A stretch of DNA of 64,000 nt from Luteimonas mephitis DSM 12574 (GCF_000422305.1 NZ_KE383816.1:174566-238565); one strand, 5' to 3'. Counted from the first letter of the stretch, positions 38,794 through 53,479 are shown. A program made the numbers and translations. Notes: a model not told the origin generated them from the sequence alone.

Positions 38794-40557
38794 TCAGCCG
38801 GCTGCCTTCGGCCGCACCGCCACGTGCACCTCGGCCAGCTGCCGGTCGGGGATCGGCGACGGCGCGCCGGTCATCAGGCACTGCGCGGTGGTGGTCTTGG
38901 GGAAGGCGATCACGTCGCGGATCGACTCGGTGCCGGCCATCAGCGCGGCGATGCGGTCGATGCCGAAGGCGATGCCGCCGTGCGGCGGCGCGCCGTACCT
39001 GAGCGCGTCGAGCAGGAAGCCGAACTTGGCCTCTGCCTCCTCGGCGCCGATGCCGAGCAGTTCGAACACCGCGCTCTGCATCGAGGAACGGTGGATGCGG
39101 ATCGAACCGCCGCCGATCTCGTTGCCGTTGAGCACCATGTCGTAGCCGCGGCTCACCGCGTTCTTCGCGTTCGCACGAAGGTCGGCCTCGTCGTCGACCG
39201 CCGGCGCGGTGAAGGGATGGTGCAGCGCGACGTAGCGGTTTTCCTCGTCGTCCCACTCGAACATCGGGAAGTCGGTGACCCACAGCGGCTTCCAGGTGTC
39301 GGCGATCATGCCGAAGTCCCTGCCTGCCTTGAGCCGCACCGCGCCCATGAATTCGCTGACCGTGCGATACACGCCGGCGCCGAAGAACACCATGTCGCCG
39401 TTGCCGGCGACGACCGCCTGCAACAGCGCGGCGAACGCGGCCTCGTCGAAGAACTTGGCGATCGGCGAACTGACCGCCCCGGCCTCGTCGATCTTCGCGT
39501 AGGCCAGGCCCTTGGACCCGTATTTCGCGGCGTGGGCGGCGTACTCGTCGATCTGCTTGCGCGACAGCGACGCGCCGCCCGGGATGCGCAGCGCGGCGAC
39601 GCGGCCGCCGTCGGCACTGGCCCAGTCGGTGAACACCTTGAACTGGCTGTCCTTCACCAGGTCGGCGACGTCCACCAGCTCCAGATCGAAGCGCAGGTCC
39701 GGCTTGTCCGAGCCGTAGCGGCGCATCGCTTCGGCATACGTCATGCGCGGGAACTCGCCCAGCTCCACGTCCATCACCTCGCGGAACACCTCGCGGATCA
39801 TCGCCTCGGTGGTGTCCTGCACGGTCTTTTCGTCGACCCATGCGAATTCCATGTCGAGCTGGGTGAACTCGAGCTGGCGGTCGGCGCGCAGCGCCTCGTC
39901 GCGGAAGCATCGCGCGATTTGATAATAGCGATCGAAGCCGGCCACCATCAGGATCTGCTTGAACAGCTGCGGCGACTGCGGCAGCGCGTAGAACTCGCCC
40001 GGGTGCATGCGCGCGGGCACCAGGAAATCGCGCGCGCCCTCGGGCGTGGCCTTGGTCAGGATCGGGGTTTCGATGTCCTGGAAGCCGCGCGCGTCGAGCC
40101 AGCGCCGCAGCGCCTGCACCAGCCTGATGCGGGTGCGCATCATCCGCTGCATCTTCGGCGTGCGCAGGTCGAGGTAGCGGTACTTGAGGCGGATGTCCTC
40201 GCCGGCGTTCTCGTGGGCGTGGAACGGCAGCGGCTCGGCCTTGTTGAGCACTTCGATCGCGGTCGCGACCACTTCCACCTGGCCGGTGCGGATCTTGTTG
40301 TTGACGCTCTCGCGACGGCGCACCGTGCCGGTCACGCGCAGGCAGTCCTCGTAGCCCACCTTCGCCGCGGTCGCGATCACGGCCGCGTTGCCCGCGGCGT
40401 CGCCCGGCTCGGCCACCACCTGCACGATGCCCTCGTGGTCGCGCAGGTCGATGAAGCACAGGCCGCCGAGGTCGCGGGCGACGTCGGCCCAGCCGCACAG
40501 GGTGACGGTCCGGCCGATCAGCGACTCGTCGATCAGGCCGCAAAAATGGGTACGCAT
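38794..40557 (-). CDS. aspS: Aspartyl-tRNA synthetase
   Basis: A 587-residue class II synthetase of bacterial type. The N-terminal anticodon-binding OB fold has [31 protein letters not shown]; motif 2 is [22 protein letters not shown]; the bacterial insertion (GAD) domain is in the middle; motif 3 is [16 protein letters not shown]. It charges tRNA-Asp. It is the first gene of a minus-strand run that leads into yebC-ruvC. Confidence 0.97.
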   Translation of the reverse strand: MRTHFCGLIDESLIGRTVTLCGWADVARDLGGLCFIDLRDHEGIVQVVAEPGDAAGNAAVIATAAKVGYEDCLRVTGTVRRRESVNNKIRTGQVEVVATAIEVLNKAEPLPFHAHENAGEDIRLKYRYLDLRTPKMQRMMRTRIRLVQALRRWLDARGFQDIETPILTKATPEGARDFLVPARMHPGEFYALPQSPQLFKQILMVAGFDRYYQIARCFRDEALRADRQLEFTQLDMEFAWVDEKTVQDTTEAMIREVFREVMDVELGEFPRMTYAEAMRRYGSDKPDLRFDLELVDVADLVKDSQFKVFTDWASADGGRVAALRIPGGASLSRKQIDEYAAHAAKYGSKGLAYAKIDEAGAVSSPIAKFFDEAAFAALLQAVVAGNGDMVFFGAGVYRTVSEFMGAVRLKAGRDFGMIADTWKPLWVTDFPMFEWDDEENRYVALHHPFTAPAVDDEADLRANAKNAVSRGYDMVLNGNEIGGGSIRIHRSSMQSAVFELLGIGAEEAEAKFGFLLDALRYGAPPHGGIAFGIDRIAALMAGTESIRDVIAFPKTTTAQCLMTGAPSPIPDRQLAEVHVAVRPKAAG

Positions 40558-40714
40558 GGGGGCTCCAGGAATGGCGAACCGGCGACCTGGCGCCGCCGGC
40601 GATCATGCCGGCGGTTTGCCGGAATACGCCATTTTAACGGTTGCCGCGTCCCACTGTTTGGGTGCGCGACGGCTGCCGCGCGTAGTTCGGGACGCACCGA
40701 GGCGCCCGCGGCGT

Positions 40715-41026
40715 TCAGCCGCCGCTGGCCGCCGGCTTCGCTTCGGGCCTGGCCGGCGTCGCGGCCTCCTTCGCCGGCTTGGCCGGCTCGGCCTTGGCGG
40801 CGCCCTCCCCGCCTTCGACCAGGTTGCGCTTCTTGTCGCTGCCCTTCTTGAAGTCGGTCTCGTACCAGCCGCTGCCCGCCAGGCGGAACGCCGGCGCGGT
40901 GACCTGGCGATGCACGTCGCCGGCCGCTCCGCACGACGGGCAGGTGTCGGGGTCGGGATCGGACATCTTCTGCAGGCGGTCGAAGTCGTGGCCGCAAGCG
41001 GCGCAGCGGTAAGCGTAGATCGGCAT
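40715..41026 (-). CDS. FmdB-family zinc-ribbon protein
   Basis: A 103-residue protein. MPIYAYRCAACGHDFDRLQKMSDPDPDTCPSCG is the FmdB/CxxC-CxxC regulatory domain, and a conserved FRLAGSGWYETDFK follows. The C-terminal third is a Lys/Ala/Pro/Glu tail. Such proteins are often encoded just upstream of aspS, as here. They are thought to be regulators or metal-binding scaffolds. Confidence 0.93.
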   Translation of the reverse strand: MPIYAYRCAACGHDFDRLQKMSDPDPDTCPSCGAAGDVHRQVTAPAFRLAGSGWYETDFKKGSDKKRNLVEGGEGAAKAEPAKPAKEAATPARPEAKPAASGG

Positions 41027-41181
41027 GGTGGACGTACGGCGCGTGTCTGGATGCGCGCCAGTCTGGGGCCTGGGCGCCGGATTTCAAGCGTGCGACGTGT
41101 CGTCGGCACTCGTTCTACGGGTCCGTGCGCCGTCAAGCCACGCCCTGCCGTCCCCGGTTCGATCGCCCGCGTCGCGCTGGC

Positions 41182-41841
41182 CTACGTTTCGCTGCCCCAA
41201 GGCGGTGGCGGCGGTTCGACCGGACGCGAGAGGTCGAACTCGACCTGGAACAGCCGCCCGCCGGGGCGCGAGAGTTCGTAGAGGAAGCGCTTGCCCGGCT
41301 CGACTTCCATCGCCCAGGTGTTGGCCACCGATGCCGCCGATCCTTCACGCTCGAACAGGGCAATCGACTCGGCATCCACCGGGAACGCCTGCCGCGCCGC
41401 CGTGCCGGGCGCAACGCTGTCGCCGCCGTACATCGTCAGCACGTCGTCGCTGCCGTCCTCGTGGCGATGGTCGTGCTTCAGGCGCAGGCCGCCGGCGGTA
41501 CGCGTGACCACCCAGGTACGGGAGCGGTCGTCGCCGACGTGGAACGGAATGCGCAGCTCGCGCGTCGGTTCTTCGCAGCCGCGCACATGCATCACCAGTG
41601 GCTTGCCGGCGAACGCGTCGGGCGCGGGCGACGCCGGCTCGTCGGCGACGATGCGCCCGGCGAATGCCAGCCCGCAATGGCTGGCGAGCGCGGCGAGGAA
41701 GGCATCCGCCGGGGCGGCCTCCACTTCGGCAGCCGCGGCCGTCGCGGCGGCTTCGGGCTTGCCTTGGGTGGAACACGCTGCGAACGGCAGCAGGGCTGCG
41801 ACGGCAAGTGCGGTGAACGTCGGGCGGTTCGGCATTCTCAT
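41182..41841 (-). CDS. Lipoprotein of unknown function
   Basis: A 219-residue protein with signal MRMPNRPTFTALAVAALLPFAAC (lipobox FAAC) followed by an Ala/Glu linker. The domain contains LASHCGLAFAGRIV, HVRGCEEPTRELRIPFHVGDDRSRTWVVTR, LKHDHRHEDGSDDVLTMYGGDS and ELSRPGGRLFQVEFDLSRPV, likely a beta-barrel or sandwich with one disulfide. Similar exported proteins are known in Lysobacter relatives, but I cannot name a family. It stands between an FmdB gene and an antiporter gene. Confidence 0.8.
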   Translation of the reverse strand: MRMPNRPTFTALAVAALLPFAACSTQGKPEAAATAAAAEVEAAPADAFLAALASHCGLAFAGRIVADEPASPAPDAFAGKPLVMHVRGCEEPTRELRIPFHVGDDRSRTWVVTRTAGGLRLKHDHRHEDGSDDVLTMYGGDSVAPGTAARQAFPVDAESIALFEREGSAASVANTWAMEVEPGKRFLYELSRPGGRLFQVEFDLSRPVEPPPPPWGSET

Positions 41842-41890
41842 GCAGCCAAGCTAACCGACCGCGGCCCCCGGTCACAATCTCCCGCCGTTC

Positions 41891-43138
41891 TCAGGCGCCC
41901 TGCGGCGCGTCCGCCTCGACCGCACCGCGCGGGCTGCTTCCGCCCTGCTCCACGATCCGGTTGGCCGTGGCGGCCTTGTCCTCGGGATGCAGGTAGCCTC
42001 CGTCGACCGGATCGACATCGAACGGCATCCTCAGCAGCAGCGACGGCAACAGCGTGTTCAAGGTCGTGTAGAGCACCAGCGCGCCGGACAGCGCGGCGGA
42101 AATACCGAAGCGGCTGTGCAGGATCTCCACCAGCACCAGGGTGAACACCAGCGTCGGCGTGAGCGCGATCGAGACCCGCAGGGTGCTGTGCCTGCGCTCG
42201 CCGCGGAACAGCACCCGCCGCTGCAGCCAGACCGTCGCCACCCGCAGCGGAACGATCACCGCGGTGATCAGCAGTCCCATCCCCAGCGCCTCCCAGCTCA
42301 GCGCCTCGCGCGAGACCAGGGTGCCGGCGTGGAAGAAGTAGAACGGCACGAAGAACGTCGCGAACAGCCGCAGCGCGTGGATGTTGTCGTTCGACGCCAG
42401 CCGCGGCATGCGGATGCGCAGCAGGCGCGCGATCAGGCCGGCGACGAAGGCGCCGACCAGGTAGTACACGCCCAGCTTGTAGGTGATGTAGGCGGCCACC
42501 ATGCCGACCATGACCAGCAGCGAGAACTCCGAGCCCGGCGCATGCGGGACGATCCAGCGCCCCAGCGCGATGAACGCCAGCGGCAGGCCGACCAGCATCG
42601 CCGCCATCGCCACGCTCGACACCCCCAGCTGCGCCGGATCTCCTGCCTGCAGCACCACGAACAGCGCCGCCAGCGCCAGCAGTTCGCCGGCGATCGCCTT
42701 GCTGGTCACCCAGAAGCGCTCTTCCTCGTCGAGCCCGAGCCGCTCGAGCGTGTCGAGGATGAAGCCGGTGGACGGCGTCAGCAGGGCAAGCGCCAGCAGC
42801 CCCGCCGCCTGCCATCCCAGGTCGAGATAGCGCCACGCCAGCCAAGCCACGCCGCACAGCATCGCCACGCGGATCGCCAGGTGCGCGAGCAGTGGCCAGA
42901 GCCCGCGGCGCAGCGCCCGCAGGTCGACCTCCAGCCCGGCGAACAGGAACAGCGACGAGATCCCGAGCGTCGACAGCAGCGCCACCACCGGATCGTGGGT
43001 CTTCGCGCCCCACGCCAGCATCGCGCCGATGCCGAAGACCAGGCAGGTGATCGGTGCCGGAATATTGAAGCGCTGCAGCGCGCGCGGGATCACCAGCAAG
43101 CCCAGGATCAACAGCAGGTAGATCAGTTCGCGGTTCAT
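41891..43138 (-). CDS. CPA2-family cation:proton antiporter
   Basis: A 415-residue protein with about 11-12 membrane segments, close to the Na/H exchanger (CPA2) fold. GISSLFLFAGLEVDLRALRRG and LTPSTGFILDTLERLGLDEEERFWVTSKAIAGELLALAALF contain the expected conserved polar positions of the ion site. It lacks the cytosolic RCK/TrkA-N domain of KefB/KefC. It exchanges K+ or Na+ for H+; which ion is unknown. Confidence 0.88.
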   Translation of the reverse strand: MNRELIYLLLILGLLVIPRALQRFNIPAPITCLVFGIGAMLAWGAKTHDPVVALLSTLGISSLFLFAGLEVDLRALRRGLWPLLAHLAIRVAMLCGVAWLAWRYLDLGWQAAGLLALALLTPSTGFILDTLERLGLDEEERFWVTSKAIAGELLALAALFVVLQAGDPAQLGVSSVAMAAMLVGLPLAFIALGRWIVPHAPGSEFSLLVMVGMVAAYITYKLGVYYLVGAFVAGLIARLLRIRMPRLASNDNIHALRLFATFFVPFYFFHAGTLVSREALSWEALGMGLLITAVIVPLRVATVWLQRRVLFRGERRHSTLRVSIALTPTLVFTLVLVEILHSRFGISAALSGALVLYTTLNTLLPSLLLRMPFDVDPVDGGYLHPEDKAATANRIVEQGGSSPRGAVEADAPQGA

Positions 43139-43238
43139 GCGCCTTCCGTGTGCGGGCGCCGGCCTGTATCGCCGCCGCGTCGGGCCAGCGGGCGATTATC
43201 GCGGTGCGATGTGTGCGCACCGAGAAGACGGCGCGCGA

Positions 43239-45221
<1,983 letters not shown>

Positions 45222-45608
45222 GGGGCGCGCATTCTACAGGCGCAGTGCCCCGCGACCGCACGCATGGCGACGGGAGCGGGTCCAGCCGCGAGCGTTTCGT
45301 CGCCGACGGACAGGCGCAGGCCGCCTCACGCCAAGCGCAAACGGGAACCGGCCTTCCATTGCAAGGGAACCGGATTGCTGCGCCCGGCTGGCAACCTTGC
45401 AAGGCGCGATCGCACTCCTGCGAGCCCGATACGCTCGCGACCGATCCTGCTGCCACAGGTGTTCATCAGATGCCCCGGGCGATGGCGGCGGCGCGGGCGC
45501 TTCATCGTTGCGCTGATGGAAATATCGCTTCATGCGGATGCAGCGATTGCAGCTGCGCGGCGGCCGTGCTACACCGGACTTCCCTGAACGCCGTGCAAGG
45601 AATCCCCC
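45222..45608. other. Divergent promoter region between the ABC-F and TonB-receptor genes
   Basis: 387 bases with no credible gene. It should hold both promoters. No clear operator, Fur box or riboswitch was recognised. AAGGAA at 45597-45602 is the ribosome site of the receptor gene. Confidence 0.5.
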
Positions 45609-48047
45609 GTGACCCATCGCCCCGCTCCGACCACCCTCGCGCTCGCCCTGCTGGCCGCCATCGCCAGCGCTCCCGCGCTTGCCCAGGACGCCGCGCCGGA
45701 CGCCGCCGCGCCATCGAAGGCCAAGGCCAGCACGCTGGACACCGTGATCGTCACCGGCACCCGGGTCAGCGACCGCACCGTGGCCGAATCGCAGTCGCCG
45801 ATCGACATCATCACGCCCGAGGCGCTGCAGGCCACCGGCACCACCGAGCTGGCCACCGCGCTGGCGCGCGTGCTGCCGTCGCTGAACTTCCCGCGCCCGG
45901 CGGTGACCGACGGCACCAGCGCGATCCGCCCGGCGCAGCTGCGCGGCCTGTCGCCCGACCAGGTGCTGGTGCTGGTCAACGGCAAGCGCCGCCACGTCTC
46001 GGCGCTGCTCAATGTCAACGGCAGCATCGGCCGCGGTTCGTCGGCGGTGGACCTCAACGCGATCCCGGTCGCGGCCATTGCGCGCGTCGAAGTGCTGCGC
46101 GACGGCGCCTCGGCGCAGTACGGCTCCGACGCCATCGCCGGCGTGGTCAACGTCGTGCTCAAGGGCAGCGAGACCGGCGGCAGCATCGCCGTGGACGCGG
46201 GCCAGTATTCGGCCGGCGACGGCAGGCAATACCAGCTTTCCGGCAACACCGGATTGCGCTTCGCCGACGACCGCGGCTTCGTCCACGTCGCCGGGCAGGC
46301 CGGCAGCCAGGACGAGACCAACCGCGCCGGCCCGTTCCAGCCGTTCACGCCCGCCACCCTGCCCGACCAGGGCAACAATCCGGGCCTGGGCGAGGTGGCC
46401 TACATCTACGGCGACCCGCAGGTGGACTCGGCCGCGGTCTCGGCCAATGCCGGATTCGACTTCAGCGACAACCTCAGCGCCTACGCCACCGCGATCGCCA
46501 GCAACCGCGACATCATCTCGTACGCCTTCAACCGCTCGAAAAACCACAGCGGCCAGGGCGCGCTGCTGGCGCAGTTCTATCCGGACGGCTACGTGCCGGA
46601 GATCGCGATGCTGTCGCAGGACCGCTCGCTCGTCGCGGGCCTCAAGGGCGGCAACGATGCCGGCTGGACCTGGGACGTGAGCTACAACTACGGCTACAAC
46701 CACATCGGCTTCCGGACGCAGAACACGATCAACTACAGCCTCGGCACCGCCAGCCCGACCAGCTTCTACGACGGCGCGCTGGAGTACACCCAGAACGTGG
46801 TCAACGCCGACGTGACCAAGACCCTGGACTGGGGCCTGGCGTACCCGGCCACGCTGTCGTTCGGTGCCGAATACCGGCGCGAGAAGTGGAACCAGTCGCC
46901 CGGCGAGCCCGACTCCTACAACGGCGGCGGCGCGCAGGGCTTCCAGGGCTTCACGCCGAGCAACTCGGGCCACTTCGACCGCGACAGCTACGCCGTCTAC
47001 GCGGGACTCGAGGCCGATTTCACCGACAAGTTCTCCGCCGGCATCGCCGGGCGCTACGAGGACTACAGCGATTTCGGCAGTGAAACCTCCGGCAAGCTGT
47101 CGGCACGCTACGCCTTCAGCGACGCGGTGGCGCTGCGCGGCACGGTGGCCAGCGGCTTCCGCGCGCCGTCGCTGTCGCAGCAGCACTACCAGGTAGTGAC
47201 CTCGAACTACAACGGCGCGCTGGACCGCTTCTTCGACTCGGGCACCTTCCCCGCCACCAGTCCCGCCGCGCGCGCGCTGGGCGCCGAACCGCTGCAGGCC
47301 GAGACTTCGCTGTCCTACAGCCTGGGCCTGGTGCTGCAGCCGCTCGACCGGCTGTACGTCACGATCGACGCCTACCAGATCGAGGTCGACGACCGAATCG
47401 TGCTGTCGTCCAACCTGCTGGTCGGTACCAACCCGGCCGCGCAACAGCTGCTCCAGGACCTCGGCATCACGGGCGTCACCGCGCTGCGCTACTTCAACAA
47501 CGCCATCGACACCCGCACCCGCGGCATCGACGTGGTCGGCAGCTACGACGTCGAACTGGAGAGCAGCAAGCTCACCTTGACCGCCGGCTACAACTACAAC
47601 AAGACCGACATCACCCGCATCGCGCCCAACCCGGCCGTGCTCAACCAGTTGGGCGCCACGTTCTGGCGCGTGGGCCGCGACGAGCAGGGCCGGATCGAGG
47701 AAGGCTTCCCGCGCGACAAGGTCACGCTGGGCGCGAACTGGAACCTCGATCGCTGGAGCTTCAACGCGGGCGCGACCCGCTACGGCGACTTCACGACCCG
47801 CGTGAGCGAGAGCGGCAACCCGGCCCTCGACCAGACCTACGGCGCGATGTGGACGGTCGACGCCTCGGCCAGCTTCAAGCCCAGCGATCGCTGGACGCTG
47901 ACCCTGGGCGCCGACAACCTGCTCGACCAGTACCCCGACCGCACCATCGCGGCCAACGCCAACCACAACCAGTTCCCGTACAGCAGCCAGTCGCCGAGCG
48001 GGTTCAACGGTGCCTACGTGTACGGCAGGGTCGCCTACACCTGGTAA
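45609..48047 (+). CDS. TonB-dependent outer-membrane receptor
   Basis: An 812-residue protein. A signal peptide ends near ALAQDAA; a TonB box-like segment TLDTVIVTGTR is near 42-52; the plug domain has QLRGLSPDQVLVLVNGKRRHVSALLN and IARVEVLRDGASAQYGSDAIAGVVNVVLK. A long beta-barrel ends in the aromatic YVYGRVAYTW. It imports a bulky ligand (siderophore, vitamin, oligosaccharide or peptide); nothing in the neighbourhood shows which. The GTG start has a well-placed AAGGAA. The nearby genes are unrelated in transport type. Confidence 0.93.
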   Translation: MTHRPAPTTLALALLAAIASAPALAQDAAPDAAAPSKAKASTLDTVIVTGTRVSDRTVAESQSPIDIITPEALQATGTTELATALARVLPSLNFPRPAVTDGTSAIRPAQLRGLSPDQVLVLVNGKRRHVSALLNVNGSIGRGSSAVDLNAIPVAAIARVEVLRDGASAQYGSDAIAGVVNVVLKGSETGGSIAVDAGQYSAGDGRQYQLSGNTGLRFADDRGFVHVAGQAGSQDETNRAGPFQPFTPATLPDQGNNPGLGEVAYIYGDPQVDSAAVSANAGFDFSDNLSAYATAIASNRDIISYAFNRSKNHSGQGALLAQFYPDGYVPEIAMLSQDRSLVAGLKGGNDAGWTWDVSYNYGYNHIGFRTQNTINYSLGTASPTSFYDGALEYTQNVVNADVTKTLDWGLAYPATLSFGAEYRREKWNQSPGEPDSYNGGGAQGFQGFTPSNSGHFDRDSYAVYAGLEADFTDKFSAGIAGRYEDYSDFGSETSGKLSARYAFSDAVALRGTVASGFRAPSLSQQHYQVVTSNYNGALDRFFDSGTFPATSPAARALGAEPLQAETSLSYSLGLVLQPLDRLYVTIDAYQIEVDDRIVLSSNLLVGTNPAAQQLLQDLGITGVTALRYFNNAIDTRTRGIDVVGSYDVELESSKLTLTAGYNYNKTDITRIAPNPAVLNQLGATFWRVGRDEQGRIEEGFPRDKVTLGANWNLDRWSFNAGATRYGDFTTRVSESGNPALDQTYGAMWTVDASASFKPSDRWTLTLGADNLLDQYPDRTIAANANHNQFPYSSQSPSGFNGAYVYGRVAYTW

Positions 48048-48069
48048 CACCGTCGCGGCACCACACCCC

Positions 48070-48147
48070 GTAGGAGCGGCCCACGCCCCGCGAGCTTTTC
48101 GCGAAATGCCGGGGTACGAAAAGCTCGCGGCCATGGGCCGCTCCTGC
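48070..48147. repeat. GTAG palindrome after the TonB-receptor gene
   Basis: GTAGGAGCGGCCCACGCCCC at the left and GGCCATGGGCCGCTCCTGC at the right; the right boundary has changed from CTAC to CTGC. It lies 23 bases past the receptor stop and may act as a 3' hairpin. Confidence 0.8.
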
Positions 48148-48226
48148 GTGACGCCCGCATCCGGAGCGCATTGCATCGACCGTGCCCGCCGGTCACTATC
48201 GTTTCCCGTTCCCCGCCGGATCCGCG

Positions 48227-49933
48227 ATGCCGCATCACACTTCGCTGATCGCCATCCTGTGCGTCGGCTTCGTGCTCGCCTTCGTGCTGGGCATGGCTGC
48301 GCAGCGACTGCGGCTGTCACCGCTGGTGGGATACCTGGTCGCCGGGATCGTCGCCGGCCCGTTCACCCCCGGCTTCGTCGGCGACCAGTCGCTGGCGCCG
48401 CAGCTGGCCGAGATCGGCGTGATCCTGCTGATGTTCGGCGTCGGCCTGCATTTCTCGCTCAAGGACCTGATGGCGGTCAGGTACATCGCCATCCCCGGCG
48501 CAATCGTGCAGATCGCCGTCGCCACCGGGCTCGGCTGGGGGTTGTCGGCGCTGCTCGGCTGGCCGACGCTGCACGGCATCATCTTCGGCTTCTCGCTGGC
48601 CACCGCCAGCACCGTGGTGCTGCTGCGCGCGATGGAGGAGCGGCGCCTGCTCGAATCGCGGCGCGGGCGCATCGCCGTGGGCTGGCTGATCGTCGAGGAC
48701 TTGGCCTGCGTGCTGGCACTGGTGCTGATGCCGGTGGCCGCCAGCGTGGCCAACAGCGGCGACGCGGTCACCTTCGGCACGATCCTGGCGAAGGTGCTGG
48801 CCACGCTGGTGCAGGTGGCGCTGTTCGTCACGGTCATGCTGGTGTTCGGGCGCCGCGTCATCCCGTGGCTGCTCGAGCGCACCGCGGGCACCGGTTCGCG
48901 CGAACTGTTCACGCTGGCGGTGCTGTCGATCGCGCTGGGGGTGGCATTCGGGTCGGCCGAGCTGTTCGGGGTCTCGCTGGCGCTGGGCGCGTTCTTCGCC
49001 GGCATGCTGCTCAACGAGTCCGAGCTCAGCCACAAGGCCGCGCAGGACTCACTGCCGATGCGCGACGCGTTCGCGGTGCTGTTCTTCGTCTCCGTCGGCA
49101 TGCTGTTCGACCCGCACATCCTGGTCGAACAGCCGCTGCTGGTGCTGGCCACCGCGTCCATCATCATCTTCGGCAAGTCCGCGGCGGCCTACGTGATCGT
49201 GCGCGCGTTCGGGCATCCCAACAGCACCGCGTTGACGATCTCGGCGAGCCTGGCGCAGATCGGCGAGTTCGCCTTCATCATCGCCGGCCTGGGCGTGACG
49301 CTTGGGATCATGCCGAAGGCCGCGCAGGACCTGGTGCTGGCCGGCGCGCTGATCTCGATCATGCTCAACCCGCTGCTGTTCGGCGTGCTCGACCGCTGGC
49401 AAGCCAGGCAGGATGCGCGAGAGCAGGAGCAGCAGTCGCGCGATGCCGCCGCGATCCTGGCCGAGGACGCGGCCGCCCACCACGTGCCCGACAGCATCAC
49501 CGACCACACCATCGTCGTCGGCTACGGCCGCGTCGGCAGCCAGCTCGCCGCGCTGCTGCAGGCACGCGGCGTGCCGGTGGTGGTGGTCGAGGACGATGCC
49601 GACAGCGTGGCGCACGCGCGCGACGCCGGTTTTCCGGCGGTGCGCGGCAACATCGCCGCCGAGCGGGTGATGCATGAAGCCGCGCCCGGACGCGCGAAAC
49701 TGGTGGTGTTCGCGATCGCGCAGGCGCTGGAGGCCGGCGAGGCGATCGCCCGTCTCAAGGCACTCAACCCCGCGATCACCGTGCTGGCGCGCGCGCACAG
49801 CGATGCCGAGGTCAGGCACCTGCTCGAACGCGGCGCCGACGGCGCGCTGCTGGCCGAGCGCGAGCTGGCCTATTCGCTTGCGGAAATGGTGATGTCCACG
49901 CCGCCATACCGGCCCGCGCGCGCGGCAGGCTGA
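48227..49933 (+). CDS. ybaL: YbaL-type cation:proton antiporter with RCK domain
   Basis: A 568-residue CPA2 antiporter. It has about 12 membrane segments (LRLSPLVGYLVAGIVAGPFTPGFVGDQSLAPQLAEIGVILLMFGVGLHFSLKDLMAVR block) followed at about 430-545 by an RCK/TrkA-N NAD-binding domain (HTIVVGYGRVGSQLAALLQARGVPVVVVEDD). The N-terminal block is nearly that of E. coli YbaL. It probably exports K+ in exchange for H+ under nucleotide control. The ATG at 48227 fits the family start (MPHHTSLIAI). Confidence 0.93.
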   Translation: MPHHTSLIAILCVGFVLAFVLGMAAQRLRLSPLVGYLVAGIVAGPFTPGFVGDQSLAPQLAEIGVILLMFGVGLHFSLKDLMAVRYIAIPGAIVQIAVATGLGWGLSALLGWPTLHGIIFGFSLATASTVVLLRAMEERRLLESRRGRIAVGWLIVEDLACVLALVLMPVAASVANSGDAVTFGTILAKVLATLVQVALFVTVMLVFGRRVIPWLLERTAGTGSRELFTLAVLSIALGVAFGSAELFGVSLALGAFFAGMLLNESELSHKAAQDSLPMRDAFAVLFFVSVGMLFDPHILVEQPLLVLATASIIIFGKSAAAYVIVRAFGHPNSTALTISASLAQIGEFAFIIAGLGVTLGIMPKAAQDLVLAGALISIMLNPLLFGVLDRWQARQDAREQEQQSRDAAAILAEDAAAHHVPDSITDHTIVVGYGRVGSQLAALLQARGVPVVVVEDDADSVAHARDAGFPAVRGNIAAERVMHEAAPGRAKLVVFAIAQALEAGEAIARLKALNPAITVLARAHSDAEVRHLLERGADGALLAERELAYSLAEMVMSTPPYRPARAAG

Positions 49934-49955
49934 CCGGCCGCGCGGCCGCCGCGCA

Positions 49956-52541
<2,586 letters not shown>

Positions 52542-52592
52542 CTGGGAAGGCCCTCGGGATCAGGATGGCCGGCAGCGCCGGCAATGCCCATG

Positions 52593-52620
52593 AAATAGGG
52601 TTGACCGCGATGGTTTCAAG
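52593..52620 (-). promoter_or_regulatory. Sigma-32 (heat-shock) promoter of clpB
   Basis: On the minus strand CTTGAAA (52620-52614) is a perfect -35 and CCCTATTT (52600-52593) matches the -10 consensus CCCCATNT at seven of eight positions, separated by 13 bases. The start of transcription would be about 45 bases before the clpB ATG. Confidence 0.85.
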
Positions 52621-52631
52621 ATCTTGTGAGA

Positions 52632-52769
52632 CGTCGGTCGGGGCCGCGCTCCCGACGCTTTCAATGATCGTCGGGACGCAGGTCGGGCCTACGCGCCCGA
52701 CGCCCGCGTCGCCAGGCATCAGGTTCGGTCCAATCGCTGGAAGCCGTCGGGGGCTTTGCCCCGACCTAC
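52632..52769. repeat. GTAGGTCGGG-class palindromes between clpB and gloA
   Basis: Contains GCAGGTCGGGCCTACGCGCC at 52678-52697 and an inverted GGGGCTTTGCCCCGACCTAC ending at 52769, plus a related CGTCGGTCGGGGCCGCGCTC at 52632-52651. They are upstream of the clpB promoter and downstream of gloA. Confidence 0.7.
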
Positions 52770-52798
52770 ACGATCATGGGCTGATATGCCATGGCGAC

Positions 52799-53335
52799 TC
52801 AGTTCTCCAGCGGCGTCGGCTGGATGAGCTCGATCCAGTAGCCGTCCGGATCCCGGATGAAGGCGATGTCGCGCATGCTGCCGTCGCCGAGCCTTTTCTG
52901 GAACGGCACGCCCAGCGCCTCCAGCCGCACGCAGGCGGCGCGCACGTCCGGCACGCTCACGCAGATGTGGCCGAAGCCGCGCGGCTCGCTGTTGCCGTCG
53001 TGGTAGACCGGGCCAGGCTGCGATTCGGTGCCGTGGTTGTGGGTCAGTTCGAGCACGCCGCGCTGGCGCGCCAGCCACTGCCGCCGCGCTTCGTCGCCGT
53101 CGGGCAGGTCGTCGAGCTCGGCGAGCACCAGGAAGTACAGCGAGAACTTCGCCTGCTCGAAATCCACCTTGCGCGCCAGCGCGAAGCCGAGCACGCGGGT
53201 GTAGAAATCCAGCGATGCCCGAGGATCGCGCACGCGCAGCATGGTGTGGTTGAAGATGAAGCCGGCGGTGGCGGCGTCGCGGATCGGGGCGACGCCGGGA
53301 ACATCGGCGAGTCCGGCGCGGGTCTGGATGGTCAT
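52799..53335 (-). CDS. gloA: Lactoylglutathione lyase (glyoxalase I)
   Basis: A 178-residue vicinal-oxygen-chelate protein. FNHTMLRVRDPRASLDFYTRVLGF gives the first metal His; LELTHNHGTE, GFGHICVSVPDV and DPDGYWIELIQP give the other metal and substrate positions. It is longer than the 135-residue Ni-type enzyme of E. coli and matches the Zn-type, eukaryote-like form. It converts the methylglyoxal-glutathione hemithioacetal to lactoylglutathione. Confidence 0.94.
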   Translation of the reverse strand: MTIQTRAGLADVPGVAPIRDAATAGFIFNHTMLRVRDPRASLDFYTRVLGFALARKVDFEQAKFSLYFLVLAELDDLPDGDEARRQWLARQRGVLELTHNHGTESQPGPVYHDGNSEPRGFGHICVSVPDVRAACVRLEALGVPFQKRLGDGSMRDIAFIRDPDGYWIELIQPTPLEN

Positions 53336-53410
53336 GGCGGATCTCGTGGGTCGAGGGTCCAGTGTCGATGCGGGAGGGTCACGGGGATGTCGCGGAACCC
53401 CAAAGACCAC

Positions 53411-53479
53411 GCAGGAGCGCCCCATGGGCGCGATGGGACATCACGGGTAGAGCCCATCGCGCCCATGGGGCGCTCCTAC
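53411..53479. repeat. GTAG palindrome at the end of the DCC gene
   Basis: The left end is GCAGGAGCGCCCCATGGGC and the right end is its inverted copy ending GGGGCGCTCCTAC. On the minus strand the right boundary GTAG contains the stop codon of the thiol oxidoreductase gene (53476-53478). Confidence 0.85.

Noticed and set aside
48010..49677. Long Arg/Ala-rich frame over ybaL
   Set aside because: It is a high-GC shadow in another frame; the true protein shows membrane segments and an RCK domain.
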